From Pseudogymnoascus destructans (taxonomy: Eukaryota > Ascomycota > Leotiomycetes > Thelebolales > Thelebolaceae), in the NCBI RefSeq assembly GCF_001641265.1, contig NW_020167525.1:1342501-1406500 (forward strand): a DNA stretch of 64,000 bases, read 5' to 3'. Position 1 is the first letter of the stretch. The number at the start of each line of letters is the position of its first letter. Positions 9,502-20,621 of this stretch are shown here, in pieces. The translations under genes were made by a program, and so were the position numbers. The notes below the pieces were generated by a model. It was given only the letters and a program-made list of their open reading frames with translations. It had not been told where the DNA came from and did not search any database.

Positions 9502-10083
9502 ATGCAGATAATTACGAATATTACCCCTTTCTTCGCTGGAATAGCTCTGTCTGTCGCCCAACTTGGGGTTGCTCCCCAACATGAAAACGGAGAAGCTATC
9601 GTGGTGAATAAATGCGACGTTCCTGTGTTTTATGCATCTATAGGGGATTCGGGCTCCGTCAACACTCTCCCTCCAGGCGGGATTTATGATAAGCAAGCAT
9701 TCTTCCAGAGCACAATTACACAATTTGAGTACACATACCATCCTCAAAACGCGCCGGGTCTTTGGTATAGTGTCTCAAATGTAAATGGCTATGTCTTTGA
9801 TTCAGATGATGGCTGGAATGGGATACTGCCCTGGCCATTCCAGAAGGACGGCTTGATTGTTGAAGGAACCAGTGACGATTGTGCTACTGTAACCTGCCCT
9901 GGTGGAAATCCGAATGGCAATTCAACTTGCATTCAAGCCTACACACACTATAATGATGACTGGTCATCTCATGGGTGTAGAAATAATAATTCTATTGCTT
10001 TAACACTGTGCGCAAATGTAAGCTTCTTAAAGAATGTTGTTACTGGTCAGATTGTCTCCGATGGCCCGCAAAGCTGTCCGTAG
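9502..10083 (+). CDS. secreted BYS1/antigenic thaumatin-like protein
   Basis: The 193-aa protein has a hydrophobic N-terminus (NITPFFAGIALSVAQLGVA), then GEAIVVNKCDVPVFYASIG and LPPGGIYDKQAF. This is the start pattern of the fungal BYS1 (Blastomyces yeast-phase-specific) domain, which is thaumatin-like. LWYSVSNVNGYVF also fits. Ten cysteines in the mature part suggest a disulfide-bonded extracellular protein. No catalytic function is known for the family; members are cell-wall or secreted antigens. It is intact, without an intron, and divergent from the LPMO gene. Confidence 0.75.
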   Translation: MQIITNITPFFAGIALSVAQLGVAPQHENGEAIVVNKCDVPVFYASIGDSGSVNTLPPGGIYDKQAFFQSTITQFEYTYHPQNAPGLWYSVSNVNGYVFDSDDGWNGILPWPFQKDGLIVEGTSDDCATVTCPGGNPNGNSTCIQAYTHYNDDWSSHGCRNNNSIALTLCANVSFLKNVVTGQIVSDGPQSCP

Positions 10084-10122
10084 ATGTTTGTAACGTTAGT
10101 AGCTATTCTCAGTAGATCTACT

Positions 10123-10410
10123 GTGCATCCCTACATCACGGGACTCACCCCGTGACGGGACAAACTAACTATTGGTACTTTGAATTCAATTGATTCTAAA
10201 TTTGTGAGTCCATTGAAAATTCCAGTATTTTTGTGTCAGTCGTGTTGTGTGACCACTCCTGAACAGACCAAACCCCGGTTACTCTGAAATTTACGATCAC
10301 GCCGTCGCTGTCGCACCTGATTGCGGAGGGCATCAATTCGAAGTATAATAGAACCTTCGAGCTACAGCATCACCACAAACTCTTATCACTCCTAATACCC
10401 ATAAGAGAGT
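10123..10410 (-). repeat. dispersed repeat R1, copy B
   Basis: About 288 bp, reverse orientation relative to 3221-3505, beginning GTGCATCCCTACATCACGGG with the same terminal hairpin sequences and ending near AATACCCATAAGAGAGT. It is non-coding. Confidence 0.8.
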
Positions 10411-10565
10411 CTTATCTAAGCTTTGGCCCCACTACGATGCGGGAGATCGTCATCAGCCTTGTGGCGGCTGTACGGCGCAAATTCATGCATGGTCGCCACG
10501 CAGATTAATAGCGTGCAGATGCCTCTTCGCTCCTCGCTTTGGCACGTCATCTCGTCATCATAATC

Positions 10566-11394
10566 ATGGATTCCTTTGACATGACCTTCAACCCTAATAT
10601 GCCGACCACTAATGCTAAGGGTGTCCTTGATGCGACTTTCGAGCACTTTGCAACGTCGTGAGTGATATTAGTATTTATCATATTCCCTACCCTACTAATA
10701 CTATATATAGTCTTCTTCCACTTTATTCAGATCCTCTGGTCACAATCCGCATCGCAAGCCACGAATATAAGCTTCCGAAAGCCCTCCTCTGCAAGCAATC
10801 TCCATATTTCGCAGCCACTTTTAATGGGTCCTTCAGGGAAGGGGAAAAACAGTCAACAAACTTGGAAGAGATAGATGGCGTGGTTTCAATTCGAAGCTTC
10901 CAAATGCTTGTCCAGTGGATTTGCCTTGGCCGGGTCGTGTTCGGAGAGTCTGCGCCAGAGGAAGCTATTACAACGGCAATCGAACTAACTAGATTGGCGG
11001 ACATGTGCGGCATTATTGGCATGGAATTTGTGATAGCTGGGCATATCAAGGCTATCATTATAGCGAATCCAGCTCCAAGGGACGGTAAATTCGAAAAGTG
11101 GAGATCCCCAGACACGAACACGTTTTGCCTCATGCCCAACACATCATTTCAGCAGTACATCTACCAGAAGGACATCCAGTGCGCGGTGTTTTAGCTTCTG
11201 CAGCTGTTGAAGAATATTTCCGACAGGATAATTACAAGTTTCTAAGGGAGACTTCAAAAGCCCCGGAATTTTCAGTGGATCTTCTTAAGGAGGTGCAAGC
11301 TACGCTTAAGAGTGTGACTTATGAGGAATCCTCAATCACTTTCCAGGATCCTATTAGTTGGATGAGATTGGGGCTATTAAGGCGGTATTCCTAA
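10566..11394 (+). pseudogene. BTB/POZ-domain protein gene with a frameshift
   Basis: Exon 1 is 10566-10657 (MDSFDMTFNPN...), followed by a 53-nt intron (10658-10710, GTGAGT...CTAATACTATATATAG) and a second exon with a BTB fold: DPLVTIRIASHEYKLPKALL, CKQSPYFAATFNGSFREG, FQMLVQWICLGRVVFGE. These proteins mediate protein-protein contacts, often as Cul3 adaptors. At about 11125-11135 the frame must change by one base to continue into QHIISAVHLPEGHPVRGVLASAAVEEYF, which is typical of the C-terminal half of this fungal BTB family. As written, the protein stops at 11194. It is either a recent pseudogene or a one-base sequence error. Confidence 0.7.
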
Positions 11395-12335
11395 CACAGA
11401 TGCGCGGCGGTAGTAAACCAAGTGCTAAAACTCAAATCATATACGCCATTTAGTTTACAGAGAAGGCGATACAGTAGGTGAAACCCAAACGTCGTCCTCG
11501 TTGAGAACAAAATCATTAGTCCGTATATTCCACCAGACTTCTTCATCCCTTCCATAGCCTCCTGGATACTCCACTCATCCCATGGCCCACAGCATTTGTC
11601 CTCTGACTGTCCATTATAACTTGTGCTCTGCGAGAGCTTGATCCGATCTGTTGTCGCTTCTCGCACTAAAACCCGCCAGAATGCCCCTTCGTTCTGCAGC
11701 TTGGCGGCATAGACACCATACAGTCCTGGTAATAGAGCTACATCCCTTGCGCAGTACTCTTTGATATCAGGCCTCATAGGACGCTCGTTAAAGACCTCAT
11801 ACCTGCCGCCCTTCTCGGGGTTATAGAGCCGACTAGCACTATCTTTCGTGTGCTGCCATTCCGTTTTCACTGTAGTAAAGACAGGGCTGTCTTTTTCAAT
11901 GCACTTCGCTAATCCAGCGACATAAGCCCTATTGCCCATCCGACTCGCAAGTTCCATGAGTTGGAGGTCCTTGATGCCGTCAACGGAAATCTGGAAATGG
12001 CTGAATAGGGCGTCAGAGTCATTGCGGACATCGAAGATGACTTTTGGGATGGCTGGGGATTCGAGAACGGTTTTGAGAGAAACTGAGTTGCTGTTTGTGG
12101 TTGAGAAAGCAGCGCCGCCGAGGGTGTAGATGTCTATTAGGTAGATCTTTGCTGTAGGGATGACGTAAAGCGAGATGATGGATATGGAGCCATGACGGCT
12201 GAGCCTGATTCCTTCCAAATCTAGGTAGAGCGACGGAGGCTTGACTGGGAGATTTTGAGCGCTATCGAGAAAATATAGTAGAGCGTTCGGAGAGTCCACC
12301 ACCACTACTTCGGTTTGAGGTAGTATAATTGACAT
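11391..12335 (-). CDS. 3'-5' exonuclease domain protein (DEDDy, Egl/RNase D-like)
   Basis: The 314-aa protein has the three exonuclease motifs in order: ExoI with DLEGIRLSR near residue 39 (the D.E pair), ExoII with VIFDVRNDSDALF near residue 98, and ExoIII YCARDVALLPGLY near residue 194, with Tyr four residues before the catalytic Asp (DEDDy type). Family members degrade DNA or RNA from the 3' end. The usual RecQ/HRDC partners are absent. The C-terminal 35 residues look poorly conserved, and the stop overlaps the stop of the convergent BTB gene by 4 bp, so the natural 3' end may be altered or an intron missed. Confidence 0.75.
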   Translation of the reverse strand: MSIILPQTEVVVVDSPNALLYFLDSAQNLPVKPPSLYLDLEGIRLSRHGSISIISLYVIPTAKIYLIDIYTLGGAAFSTTNSNSVSLKTVLESPAIPKVIFDVRNDSDALFSHFQISVDGIKDLQLMELASRMGNRAYVAGLAKCIEKDSPVFTTVKTEWQHTKDSASRLYNPEKGGRYEVFNERPMRPDIKEYCARDVALLPGLYGVYAAKLQNEGAFWRVLVREATTDRIKLSQSTSYNGQSEDKCCGPWDEWSIQEAMEGMKKSGGIYGLMILFSTRTTFGFHLLYRLLCKLNGVYDLSFSTWFTTAAHLC

Positions 12336-13440
12336 AATGGGCTCCTGTTACAGTACTGCACAGTACTCTAAACCGAAAAATGAGATGTGGCGTACGGATC
12401 TCCCTCTTTGAGTTCGTGTTATCACAACCGTGAGAGACGCGTGCGTGTTGAGATTCGTGGAGGATCTGAGTCGGAATCTGCTGCTGGTTGCTGGTGCGCA
12501 ACCTGATTTCCGGAGATGATACTGTGCAAGAGGTTGGAGCGGGGACCTGGTGGAGATGCATGGGACCATACAGTATCCTTGTATCGCGCTTTACTAAAAA
12601 TGGGGCACGCCGGTTTCGGGTGCCACTACCGCCTTTATTACCAAGTGACCAGGGTTCCTTGATCGCTTAATTTGGAGGTACCAACCCATGTGGAGACGTC
12701 GTATGACACCTCACTCCCTGGTCATCACATGGCTGAAAATGATTTTTCAGAATCGTGGTAAGGCTCGGAAACCTAGATCAAAGTGTTATATGAGTTTGAA
12801 AGGCGCAAAGAGCTCGTGGTGGTGCTATAGGTCGTGGGGTTATATTATTCTTCGAATTGACGCCCTCCGCAATCAGGCGCGACGGCGACGATGTGATCGT
12901 AAATTTCAGAGTAGCCGGTGTTTGGAGTGTTTAGGAGTGGTCACACAACATGACTGGCATAAAAATATTAGAACTTTCAATGGATTCACAAATTTATAAA
13001 CAATTGAATTCAAAGTACCAATATTTGTCCCGTCACGGGGTGCGTCCCTCAATGCAGGGATGCACGTTACTAAGTTACTTTGACTGTGAATATCTTAAAA
13101 TCTATACACTTATCAATATCTTCTATAATATTGCATAAATTGTATTCTACAGCTAACTTATCATGGTTCAAAATAGCTTCATATAAACTCGAAGATGCTC
13201 GTGCTAGCTAAGAAAATTATTCTGTTGACAGTTTCCTTGCCTACGATTTTCCTAATAAAGACAGCAATATCATGATTTCTAGATTTGCAATGGCAAGCGG
13301 TACCTCCCCATCAAATTATGGTGGAATAAACTTTAAATATATTAAAACTGCCCAGCCTGTTCCTGTAACTTATCTGGCAACCGGTTTTTGCTTAACAAAT
13401 TTCCCCCAATTCAGCGTTGTCTCACCTCTAATAACCAACC
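12336..13440. other. intergenic, mostly repeat DNA
   Basis: Apart from repeat R1 copy C (12795-13065), I see no supportable gene. The stretch 13075-13135 (TACTTTGACTGTGAATATC and following) resembles 2906-2965 near the diverged R1 copy. Confidence 0.5.
12795..13065 (+). repeat. dispersed repeat R1, copy C
   Basis: It is the same repeat as 3221-3505. The hairpin arm on the outer side has decayed (CCCTCAATGC instead of CCCGTGATGC), and the terminal GGGATGCAC is kept. Confidence 0.8.
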
Positions 13441-14472
13441 CTACTTTCTGTCTGGGTCTGTGATGTGAAACCTATCGAAGAGATTATCTAGGTCCTTATC
13501 TTCATCTTGAAGGGAGTCTTCGTAGACACTCTCTTGATCCGTCGACTCATCCTCATTTGAAGACCCGCTTTTGTCCTTCTGTTGCATTTGTTGGCAACTT
13601 TTACCGTTGTAGTCTGTGGTGTGGAACTTCTCGAGGAATTCAATTAGCTCCACTTCCTTCTCCTTCTCTAGTGGATTTCCATCCTGCTCTTGCTCATCCG
13701 TTCTGATCACTAGCTCTTTTTTGATTCCCTCGTATTTCTCTGTTTCCGGACGGCTCTTGCTCTCTGCCTGCATTTGAGTGATTCTAGAGCTCTTAAACTT
13801 TGCATCCTTGATACATACTGCTTCAAGAGAAGCTCTGATACAAACCCATCTCATACTGTTGCTGATAAACTCATAAGCAACGTCGTGTTCCTTAGATGTT
13901 CCAGAAACACAAGCAACGTGAAAGAAGCAAAATTTTGAAACAATGGCTGCAGCCTCCTTGAAGCTGTCTGCCTTCTCTAACAGACGCCCAAGCGGATCTT
14001 TTAGTAAGAATACTTGAGCCACGCCTTTTCCTTCTAAGAGCACGCTGCTCTTGCTGTTTTCGTCAATATCAAGCGCTTTAGCAATTGTATTCCTTACCCA
14101 GCCGTGCTGGAGAGCATAAACTTGTAGCTTGCATTTTCCAGCCTCGTCTTTGTACTCCTCATCGTTTTGCGAGCAGGCTCTTGCAAGGTCATTAAGGGCG
14201 GCAAAACTCAAAATCATTCTTCCCTTATTTTGTTGAGACTTGGTTTGTCGCTGCTGCTCTAGCTCTGGTAAGGAATTAACTTGCGTATAAAGATTACTTT
14301 CATACTCGTTTTGCAAGATACGCCAACTTTCAAGAAATAGATTGGCGCTCGTCGTTAGTTCTTTCTTGTTAAATGCGTTTGCTGCCTGATCTAGCTTGCT
14401 CCGAGCGTTTGTTTCTATGCCTAAATCGCTAAAGTCTTGCTCAATAGCAAGACGTTGTAAGGCCGACAGCAT
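13441..14472 (-). CDS. hypothetical 343-aa acidic protein
   Basis: This intact single-exon frame begins MLSALQRLAIEQDFSDLG. The first 210 residues look helical and globular, with several cysteines. From about residue 215 it is charged and probably disordered. The C-terminus holds a repeated short motif, EFLEKFHTTD near residue 283 and NLFDRFHITD near residue 332. No family is recognised. It is divergent from the chitinase gene, with 385 bp between starts. A 72-aa frame at 14503-14721 just upstream on the same strand has no recognisable features. Confidence 0.55.
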   Translation of the reverse strand: MLSALQRLAIEQDFSDLGIETNARSKLDQAANAFNKKELTTSANLFLESWRILQNEYESNLYTQVNSLPELEQQRQTKSQQNKGRMILSFAALNDLARACSQNDEEYKDEAGKCKLQVYALQHGWVRNTIAKALDIDENSKSSVLLEGKGVAQVFLLKDPLGRLLEKADSFKEAAAIVSKFCFFHVACVSGTSKEHDVAYEFISNSMRWVCIRASLEAVCIKDAKFKSSRITQMQAESKSRPETEKYEGIKKELVIRTDEQEQDGNPLEKEKEVELIEFLEKFHTTDYNGKSCQQMQQKDKSGSSNEDESTDQESVYEDSLQDEDKDLDNLFDRFHITDPDRK

Positions 14473-14857
14473 GGCGTTTTATTTTGATGCTCGTTGAATA
14501 TATCACTCTGCTTCTGGCTTGCCTCTAGCGTAGACCTTTATATATCCCAGAATAAAGTTTAATAACCTAGGTGACCTTTCGAAAATGGGACGCAGTCTAC
14601 TTTGCCTTATTACCGTTTTACGTTTCCAAACCGACGCAACTGCTGTAGAAGCAGTCACTTTTGGAGATAAAGCCAAAACTGGCTGCTGTACTTTAAGACT
14701 TGTTTTGGCACCTTTCGTCAAGCTTACTTCCTTGAGTAATGCCCTCGTAATTTAAGGTCTGTTAAGACTACGCCGACTACGAATGATCTTGGATACTCAG
14801 CAGCAGTTAAAACTCTTTAGCCACAACAGAACTATAACTTATCAGTTTTTGTAGACA

Positions 14858-16370
14858 ATGGCACGAGCATTCAAATTAGCCATCTTGCTACTAATATGCA
14901 GCTGTTTATTTAGCTATACGTCTTCACTTGTACAAAGCCGTACAGCAACCCAGCCAAAGGGTAATAGCTATCGTAATGTTGCATATTACGTGAATTGGTT
15001 TGCGTCCTTCTTGCCATCTATATGCGTTTCAAACTAACAGCTAGAGGGCAATATATGGGAGACAGTTCTTTCCCCAAGACATACCAGCAGATAAGATTAC
15101 GCATGTGCTATATGCTTTTGCAAATATTGACCCAGAGACGGGGAATGTGTAAGTCTGCCCTAAACAGTAAAAGTATTTTATCTAACTGCCGGAATAAACT
15201 AGATTCTTGTCAGATCAATGGGCCGACACTGATAAACATTTTCAGAGTGACCGTATAGACAATGCTGACAGTAACCTCTATGGTTGTCTAAAACAACTCT
15301 ACATTCTAAAAAAGAAAAACCGGCACCTGAAGGTTTTGCTTTCAATTGGTGGCTGGACTTATAGAGCAAACTTTGCGACACCAGCTGGGACAGTGTCTGG
15401 TCGCTCCATCTTTGCCTCGTCTGCACTCTCCCTTGTACAGAATCTTGGACTTGACGGACTCGATATTGACTGGGAATATCCAGCGGATGTCACCCAAGCT
15501 AAAAATTTTGTTCTTCTACTTCAAGCCATTAGGGATGCCCTTGATATATACGGCAACTCACTTAGTATGCCATATCACTTTCTGCTCACAATCGCATGCC
15601 CTGCTGGCCCGTCAAATTATAAACAGTTGCAAATAGCTGAGATGAATCAGTACATAGACTTCTGGAATCTTATGGTGTATGATTATGTCTTGTCTGGCAG
15701 TTCAGAGACAGGCCACCAAGCAAACCTTTTTTCTGCAAACGATAAGTCTACGCCATTTGATACACAGAGTGCAGTCGAATATTACATTTCTAAAGGCATT
15801 GCACCACAAAATATAGTACTTGGTATGCCTATATATGGCCATGCTTTTGATGCAACTGCCGGTGCTGGATTACCATTCACTATTGCTAGCTCTGGAAGCT
15901 GGGCACCGGGCGTTTATGATTTCAAAGCCTTGCCCTTAGCAGGAGCCAAAGAGCAATTTGATGAAAAGCTAGGGGTAAGCTATAGCTATGATGCTACAAA
16001 GAGAGAGTTTATTAGCTATGATAATATAGCAGTGGTAAATCAAAAGGCGGCGTGGATTCAGAAAATGGAACTTGGTGGTGCTATGTGGTGGGAGAGCAGT
16101 GCTGACGCCCTAGGAAGCAAGAGCCTAATTACGAGCGTCTACTTAGCATTAGGTGGTAAAAATGGGTTAGACCTTGACAACACCCCAAACACACTTACGT
16201 ATCCAGATTCGGATTACGCCAATATTCGAGCTGGAATGCCGGACGTTAGCTCGCCTTCCGAATACACCTCCACCCTAGCTGAATCTGCGATTTTATCGGC
16301 GACAACCTGCGCTATTACATTGACAACTACTATAACTCTATCCAATCAGTGCACATGTACTACGTTTTAG
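14858..16370 (+). CDS. secreted GH18 chitinase (class V/III type)
   Basis: Model: exons 14858-14997, 15047-15148 and 15203-16370, giving 469 aa. The first intron uses an acceptor ending TAGAG, chosen because it gives the family sequence NWAIYGRQFFPQD. The second (GTAAGT...AACTAG) gives GNVFLSDQWADTDKHF. A signal peptide (MARAFKLAILLLICSC...) is present. Catalytic SIGGW and DGLDIDWEYP (the DxxDxDxE motif with the proton-donor Glu) are intact, followed by MVYDYV and the typical C-terminal GAMWWESSAD. It hydrolyses beta-1,4 chitin outside the cell. The last 50 residues are Ser/Thr-rich with a hydrophobic end, perhaps a GPI signal. No chitin-binding module is seen. Confidence 0.92.
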
Positions 16371-17414
16371 GGCTAAATTAGCTAGCCTAGTACACCAATC
16401 TCAAGGAGAAAGAGTAACACCGTTTCAGCTGGTTTCCGCGACTTAGAAGTAGTAATAACAGTGGAAATCGTAAAATAGACTTCTAAGTTATTCCTGCTAT
16501 TTACTTTATCACGCAGTATTATTTCCCGTACACATTAGCTTGCAATTTTGTATTATTGCACACTGAATCAGTAAGTTAGTTGATAACTTATTTGTTGGTC
16601 CTCTTTCGTGAAAATCCGTATCTGTCTTGCGGGTGGTGGCCCACGTCCTAATGTAACTTATACCTTGTAATTGACTCCAAACAAGGCCTTTTTTAGGAGG
16701 TGCTATAGCGTAGAATGAACTTGTGCTATACAAGCAGCAAAACAGAAAAAGAAGATGTAAAGGAAGCGTAAGAGGCGTACAATGCAAGGGGGTAACTAGA
16801 ATGGTTGGAAAGTATTAACTTAGCTATGTTCTGGTCTACTCACTAACTAAGCCAGTTTGCTAGGGCCCGTCTACTCACCAACAAATATTATTACCTTCAT
16901 AGAAATGAATGTCTTCTAAGTCTACATAATTTTCCTATAGATTAGCTCCTTGCTCATAGTATGAAGTACCCTATGGCTTCATATTCTCTCCGAGCAGCTA
17001 GCTATAGCGGCGTCTAACCATCCCGCTCATGCGGAAATATAACAACGGTCTTTGCGCAAATTACAGTATGTTATCAAATACAATTCTGCTTTGCACCTGG
17101 GACTAAGTCAGCGTGCAAGATCAAAAGATTCTGCAGGTAATCATGTACAGATGCTTAGCTCAGCTAACCTTTGGACAGCTTAGGATTAACCACACTGAGA
17201 GAGGGAAACTCATTGATGGAAGCACATGTAAGAATATATTGAGCTAACTTATGTGATAAAACGCACTGACTTGCCAGCCTATCGCGACATGGAATGAATA
17301 TAAATCAACACCAGAACCCAAGACGAGCACTACCCCATAATCTCAATGGTGACCATTGTCAGAAACCTCTCTCTAAGCAGCGACTTAAGCATGCTTTTGT
17401 CTAGTCATGACAAT
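16371..17414. other. no gene seen
   Basis: AT-rich DNA. A 92-aa minus frame (16509-16787) starts with a hydrophobic stretch but nothing else supports it. Inverted copies of ACTTAGAAGT/ACTTCTAAGT lie at about 16440-16495. Confidence 0.4.
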
Positions 17415-17687
17415 TTAAGGGCAGTAGGGAGAGGAGCCAACGAATGTGCAAGTGCCGCCACAGGTTGCAATCAGGGTCCAGTTGCCTGTAACGGTGCACT
17501 GTACCTATTATACCAATTAGAATGTGGACGTATGATTAATTATGTTTGATGTACTTACAATCTTGTGCTCGCCATCACACGTGTACGTCCCAAATGGGTA
17601 TTCCTTTCCATTCGTAGACAGACAATCCGCAGATGCACCTGTTATCACTATGCCGAGCATCATAAGAAGTGTATTAGAGATGCGCAT
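17415..17687 (-). CDS. small secreted cysteine-rich protein
   Basis: Exon 1 (17687-17559) encodes a signal peptide, MRISNTLLMMLGIVITGASA, followed by DCLSTNGKEYPFGTYTCDG. A canonical 54-nt intron (17505-17558, GTAAGT...ATAATAG) joins it in frame to exon 2 (17504-17415, VQCTVTGNWTLIATCGG...YCP). The mature protein has about 52 residues and six cysteines, enough for three disulfides. It resembles fungal small secreted proteins of the effector-candidate type, but no specific family is recognised. The gene is shorter than most gene callers accept. Confidence 0.65.
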
Positions 17688-18211
17688 GTTGATTATAATT
17701 TTCAATAAAAGCTCGGTTTGATGCAGTTAAGATAATATGATTTGCAGTTTTGAGTCGGCCTCTCTTTATAGAAGTCCTCAGAGCAACGTTGGTGCAGTAG
17801 TTAGACTCTCCACAATATCTGGTGCCGAGCAGCAGTCCTGTTCTAGGCAGCTTCAAAAATGGCCACCCTAGTACGGCTAAATATAATACCTAGACGAAGC
17901 CATGATATCCATCAAGGGAGGTGAAAATTCTAGCGCCTGTCCATAAAGAAAAAGCCAGTTTTACAGCCGACAGCTTCATTCGATATTTGCCGTAGGCGCT
18001 AAAGATGACTTAATGTAGCTAGTCATGTCAGCTGAGGGGCCTATTCAGCTGTATAAATTTAGCAGCCAGTTTCAGTAGCTCCGAAAGCGGCTCCTATAAT
18101 GTGCTGCTATAAGCCACAAAGCTCTAGACTAGTAGCGTAATTGCTTTGTAGCGGTAAGCAACTATTTGCTCGTAGGGCTATGAATAAAGTTACCTTATTC
18201 GTACCCATATC
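17688..18211. other. no gene seen
   Basis: Intergenic DNA without coding signals that I can support. Confidence 0.4.
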
Positions 18212-19007
18212 TTGCTATCTGCCTTTGCAAATATGCCAGAGTTTCTTGTGAACGACACCCATTCCTGTTCAAGGGACCTTATTCAGCAGCCTCCTCGTCC
18301 CGGAGACGTCCGAATTAGAAGAGGCCAAAGCACTTTGTGTTCGAAACTCAGTGGTCAATCCAAACCCGAAGTCTCCCATACAAATAATCCTGAGAGCTCT
18401 CGCCTAGATTCAAGCCTTACAGGCTCCGAGTCCCAAACTATATCGCCTTTAAGCATGACATCCAAAGAATCAAAACTACTATACATGAATGTAGTGGCAA
18501 GTTTATCCACTTGGGCTGTTCTAGCCGGAATTACTGTCCTCCCTACTGTATCTGCCTTCATTCGCAACTCTCGTGCGCTAGAAGGTATTGAAAGGGCTGG
18601 TAACATTGTCCTGAATACAGTCGAAGATATCCCACCACTAGTTGCTGGAGGAATATGTTGTATTTATTGGATAGTGGGGCTATCTTGGCTCTGTTGGAAT
18701 AGTAAGGGACACCACATTTGGCTAACGGAACGCATACTACTGTAAGTTTTTATACCTAAATCGCCATTACTGTGATGACAGCACTAACTAAAGCAGGCCA
18801 ACCGTTCTAAATTCTATATTCAGCATAGTGACAGCATTGGCTAATCTATATACGCCGCATAGCAAACACTGGGCTGTTATGATACTCGAAGTTGTTGCGA
18901 CGGCTTTAAATATGACGACTGCTGCTGTAGTGCTGTACATAGCTTATGTGCAATCGTCCAAAGATTGGGACGGGGATTACACCTCAGACAAGGTCCATAC
19001 CGCCTAG
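18212..19007 (+). CDS. fungal four-helix membrane protein of unknown function
   Basis: Exon 1 (18212-18741) and exon 2 (18824-19007), joined across an 82-nt intron (GTAAGT...ATTCAG), give 237 aa. The N-terminal 90 residues are polar. Then come WAVLAGITVLPTVSAF, a loop, PPLVAGGICCIYWIVGLSWLCW, and in exon 2 two more hydrophobic stretches (LIVTALANLYTP and TTAAVVLYIAYV). The pattern 'TW-VLAGI-VLP-T' with four helices is common in ascomycete genomes as uncharacterised membrane proteins. Translation could instead start at 18233 (MPEFLVND). Confidence 0.65.
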
Positions 19008-19918
19008 GAGGTTTGATGTTTAGAGTGATGGAGCTTACTTGGCAATGGTGTGTTTGGTGACTATGGAGTCTAGGAAGGAAATTTCATCAGTTACGTATTT
19101 GTTTTCATGCGATCGAGGGCTGGATTCCTTGGTCTTTTATTTTGTGAATCAAAATGATGCTATTTAAAGCAATTATTTCCACCACAGCTTCTATCAGCTA
19201 GGCAAGTAATGCTACGCTATACAGAGAAATAATTCATTTGATAGATGATTTTGCTGGCCCTGAGTTGTGCATTGGAGTTTTATTGTCGATTTGCTTGAAA
19301 TCAATGATTCTTGGGACTCCCAATGGTCCTTCGAACCATACGCTCTCACGCCATAGCTAGACTTACGCCCTCTTGCGCTCTCAGGCCCCTCGGTCTCACG
19401 CTTCCATATGGTCCCACAACAATCGCGATCTTAGGAGCGGCGCTCTCGAGGCCGTGACTGGTCGTAAGAGCGGTGGTCGCGAGAGGCGTGTGGGGCACTA
19501 GAGCGTAATGGGGCGTAAGACCGGCGGGCGTTGGAGCGTTTGGGGTGTAAGACCGGCGGGCGTGAGAGTAGTGAAGCACTAGGGAGCAGCCTAGGGCTCG
19601 TACCAAACACCAAGAAGCTACTTTTGGCTACATTGAGTAAAAGCTGATTGGGCAAGCCAGATCCAGTTTTAGATAGATCAGGCGGTCTTCTGTACGTCAC
19701 GTTGCATTAGTGTGAAAAGTGTGGAGACCGTCCTTGAGCTAATTCTAACGACCTCTACCACACCTCAATAATTTCATCTTTCTAAGAAGCTACTTGTGGC
19801 TCTCTCTGGTGTGGACTTTTCTAATTGCATATGCTAGCTGAGACGGGCGTGGGCGTTATGCTGTGTAAAAAATAGTCGAGCAAGTCCACTGGCAACAGTG
19901 TGGCAGCTTTGCGCCTGC
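19008..19918. repeat. non-genic, with a GGGCGTAAGACCGGCGGGCG repeat tract
   Basis: At about 19370-19580 there are degenerate repeats of a GCGTAAGACCGGCGGGCGT-type unit. The frames in this tract are compositional. No gene is supported. Confidence 0.5.
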
Positions 19919-20616
19919 TCATGCTTCTTGCTCCCAGATCTCTTGCTCAAGCCAGTCTTGCTCAACCAGCTCTTGTAAAAGACTTTCTTGCTGTACTTGT
20001 TCAAGCCTCTCTAGTTCTATTCCGGCTATACCTCCCTCTTCTACTAGCGAAATCATTTCCTGTTCTACCAACGCAAGTCTTTCCTCTTCTACTAGCGCAA
20101 GCATTTCTTGATCTCTTCCGTCTGTTTCTGTCACCTGAGACGCAGAAAATATTATTGCTGCATTCGCAATGTTGCCAAAAAAAGCCAAATATACAGATCG
20201 ACGCACAAAGAATGATGTGATCTCCTCACCTTGCTCCTCACCCTCGCAATGTATATGTGTTATAAAGATAAACTTTCGGTCCTGGTCGTAAGAATCCTCA
20301 TCTGGAAACCCACATCGATTTTCTGTGCGAGATCGGGCTCGAAAACACACAAGGAACAGGAATAGCTGTATCAAACAAGCTCACAATCTGTGCCACACTG
20401 GCTTCTAGGGTAGAATTATTGTATTGATATTGATCGGGTCTTCGAGCCTTTAGCAACGCATTGCGTGCAATCTCGTTATCCGATGACCGTTGCTTCAAGT
20501 CGTAGATCTCGGCCGATTCGAATCCAACCTTGTTGGCAAGAACAGCAAGTGCAGAGAGTATGTTCTCGTCTGCCCTTTCCACTACCACTTTTGCTAGTAA
20601 CCTTTTTTTTGCTTCC
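19919..20616 (-). pseudogene. DUF3723 pseudogene, 3' half (downstream of the LTR element)
   Basis: Reading the minus strand from the LTR element leftward gives EAKKRLLAKVVVERADEN..., then NKVGFESAEIYDLKQ and FDTAIPVPC. After a frame change near 20340-20360 come RKFIFITHIHCEGEEQGEEI and TSFFVRRSVYLAFFG. These match the DUF3723 gene at 4991-8121 (KSVKKNLIEIARPKADSEV, KQLGFSTPEIERLKG, ITSFYVLKSWFNAFFG). The end is a Glu/Gln-rich tail. With the LTR element removed, the frame runs straight into 27682-27830, so the insertion split an open frame that already had, or later gained, one frameshift. Confidence 0.8.
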
Positions 20617-20621
20617 GTCGG

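Noticed and set aside
19346..19700. Two overlapping minus-strand frames with Arg/Pro-rich sequence
   Set aside because: They arise from the GCGTAAGACCGGCGGGCG repeats, with no protein-like conservation.
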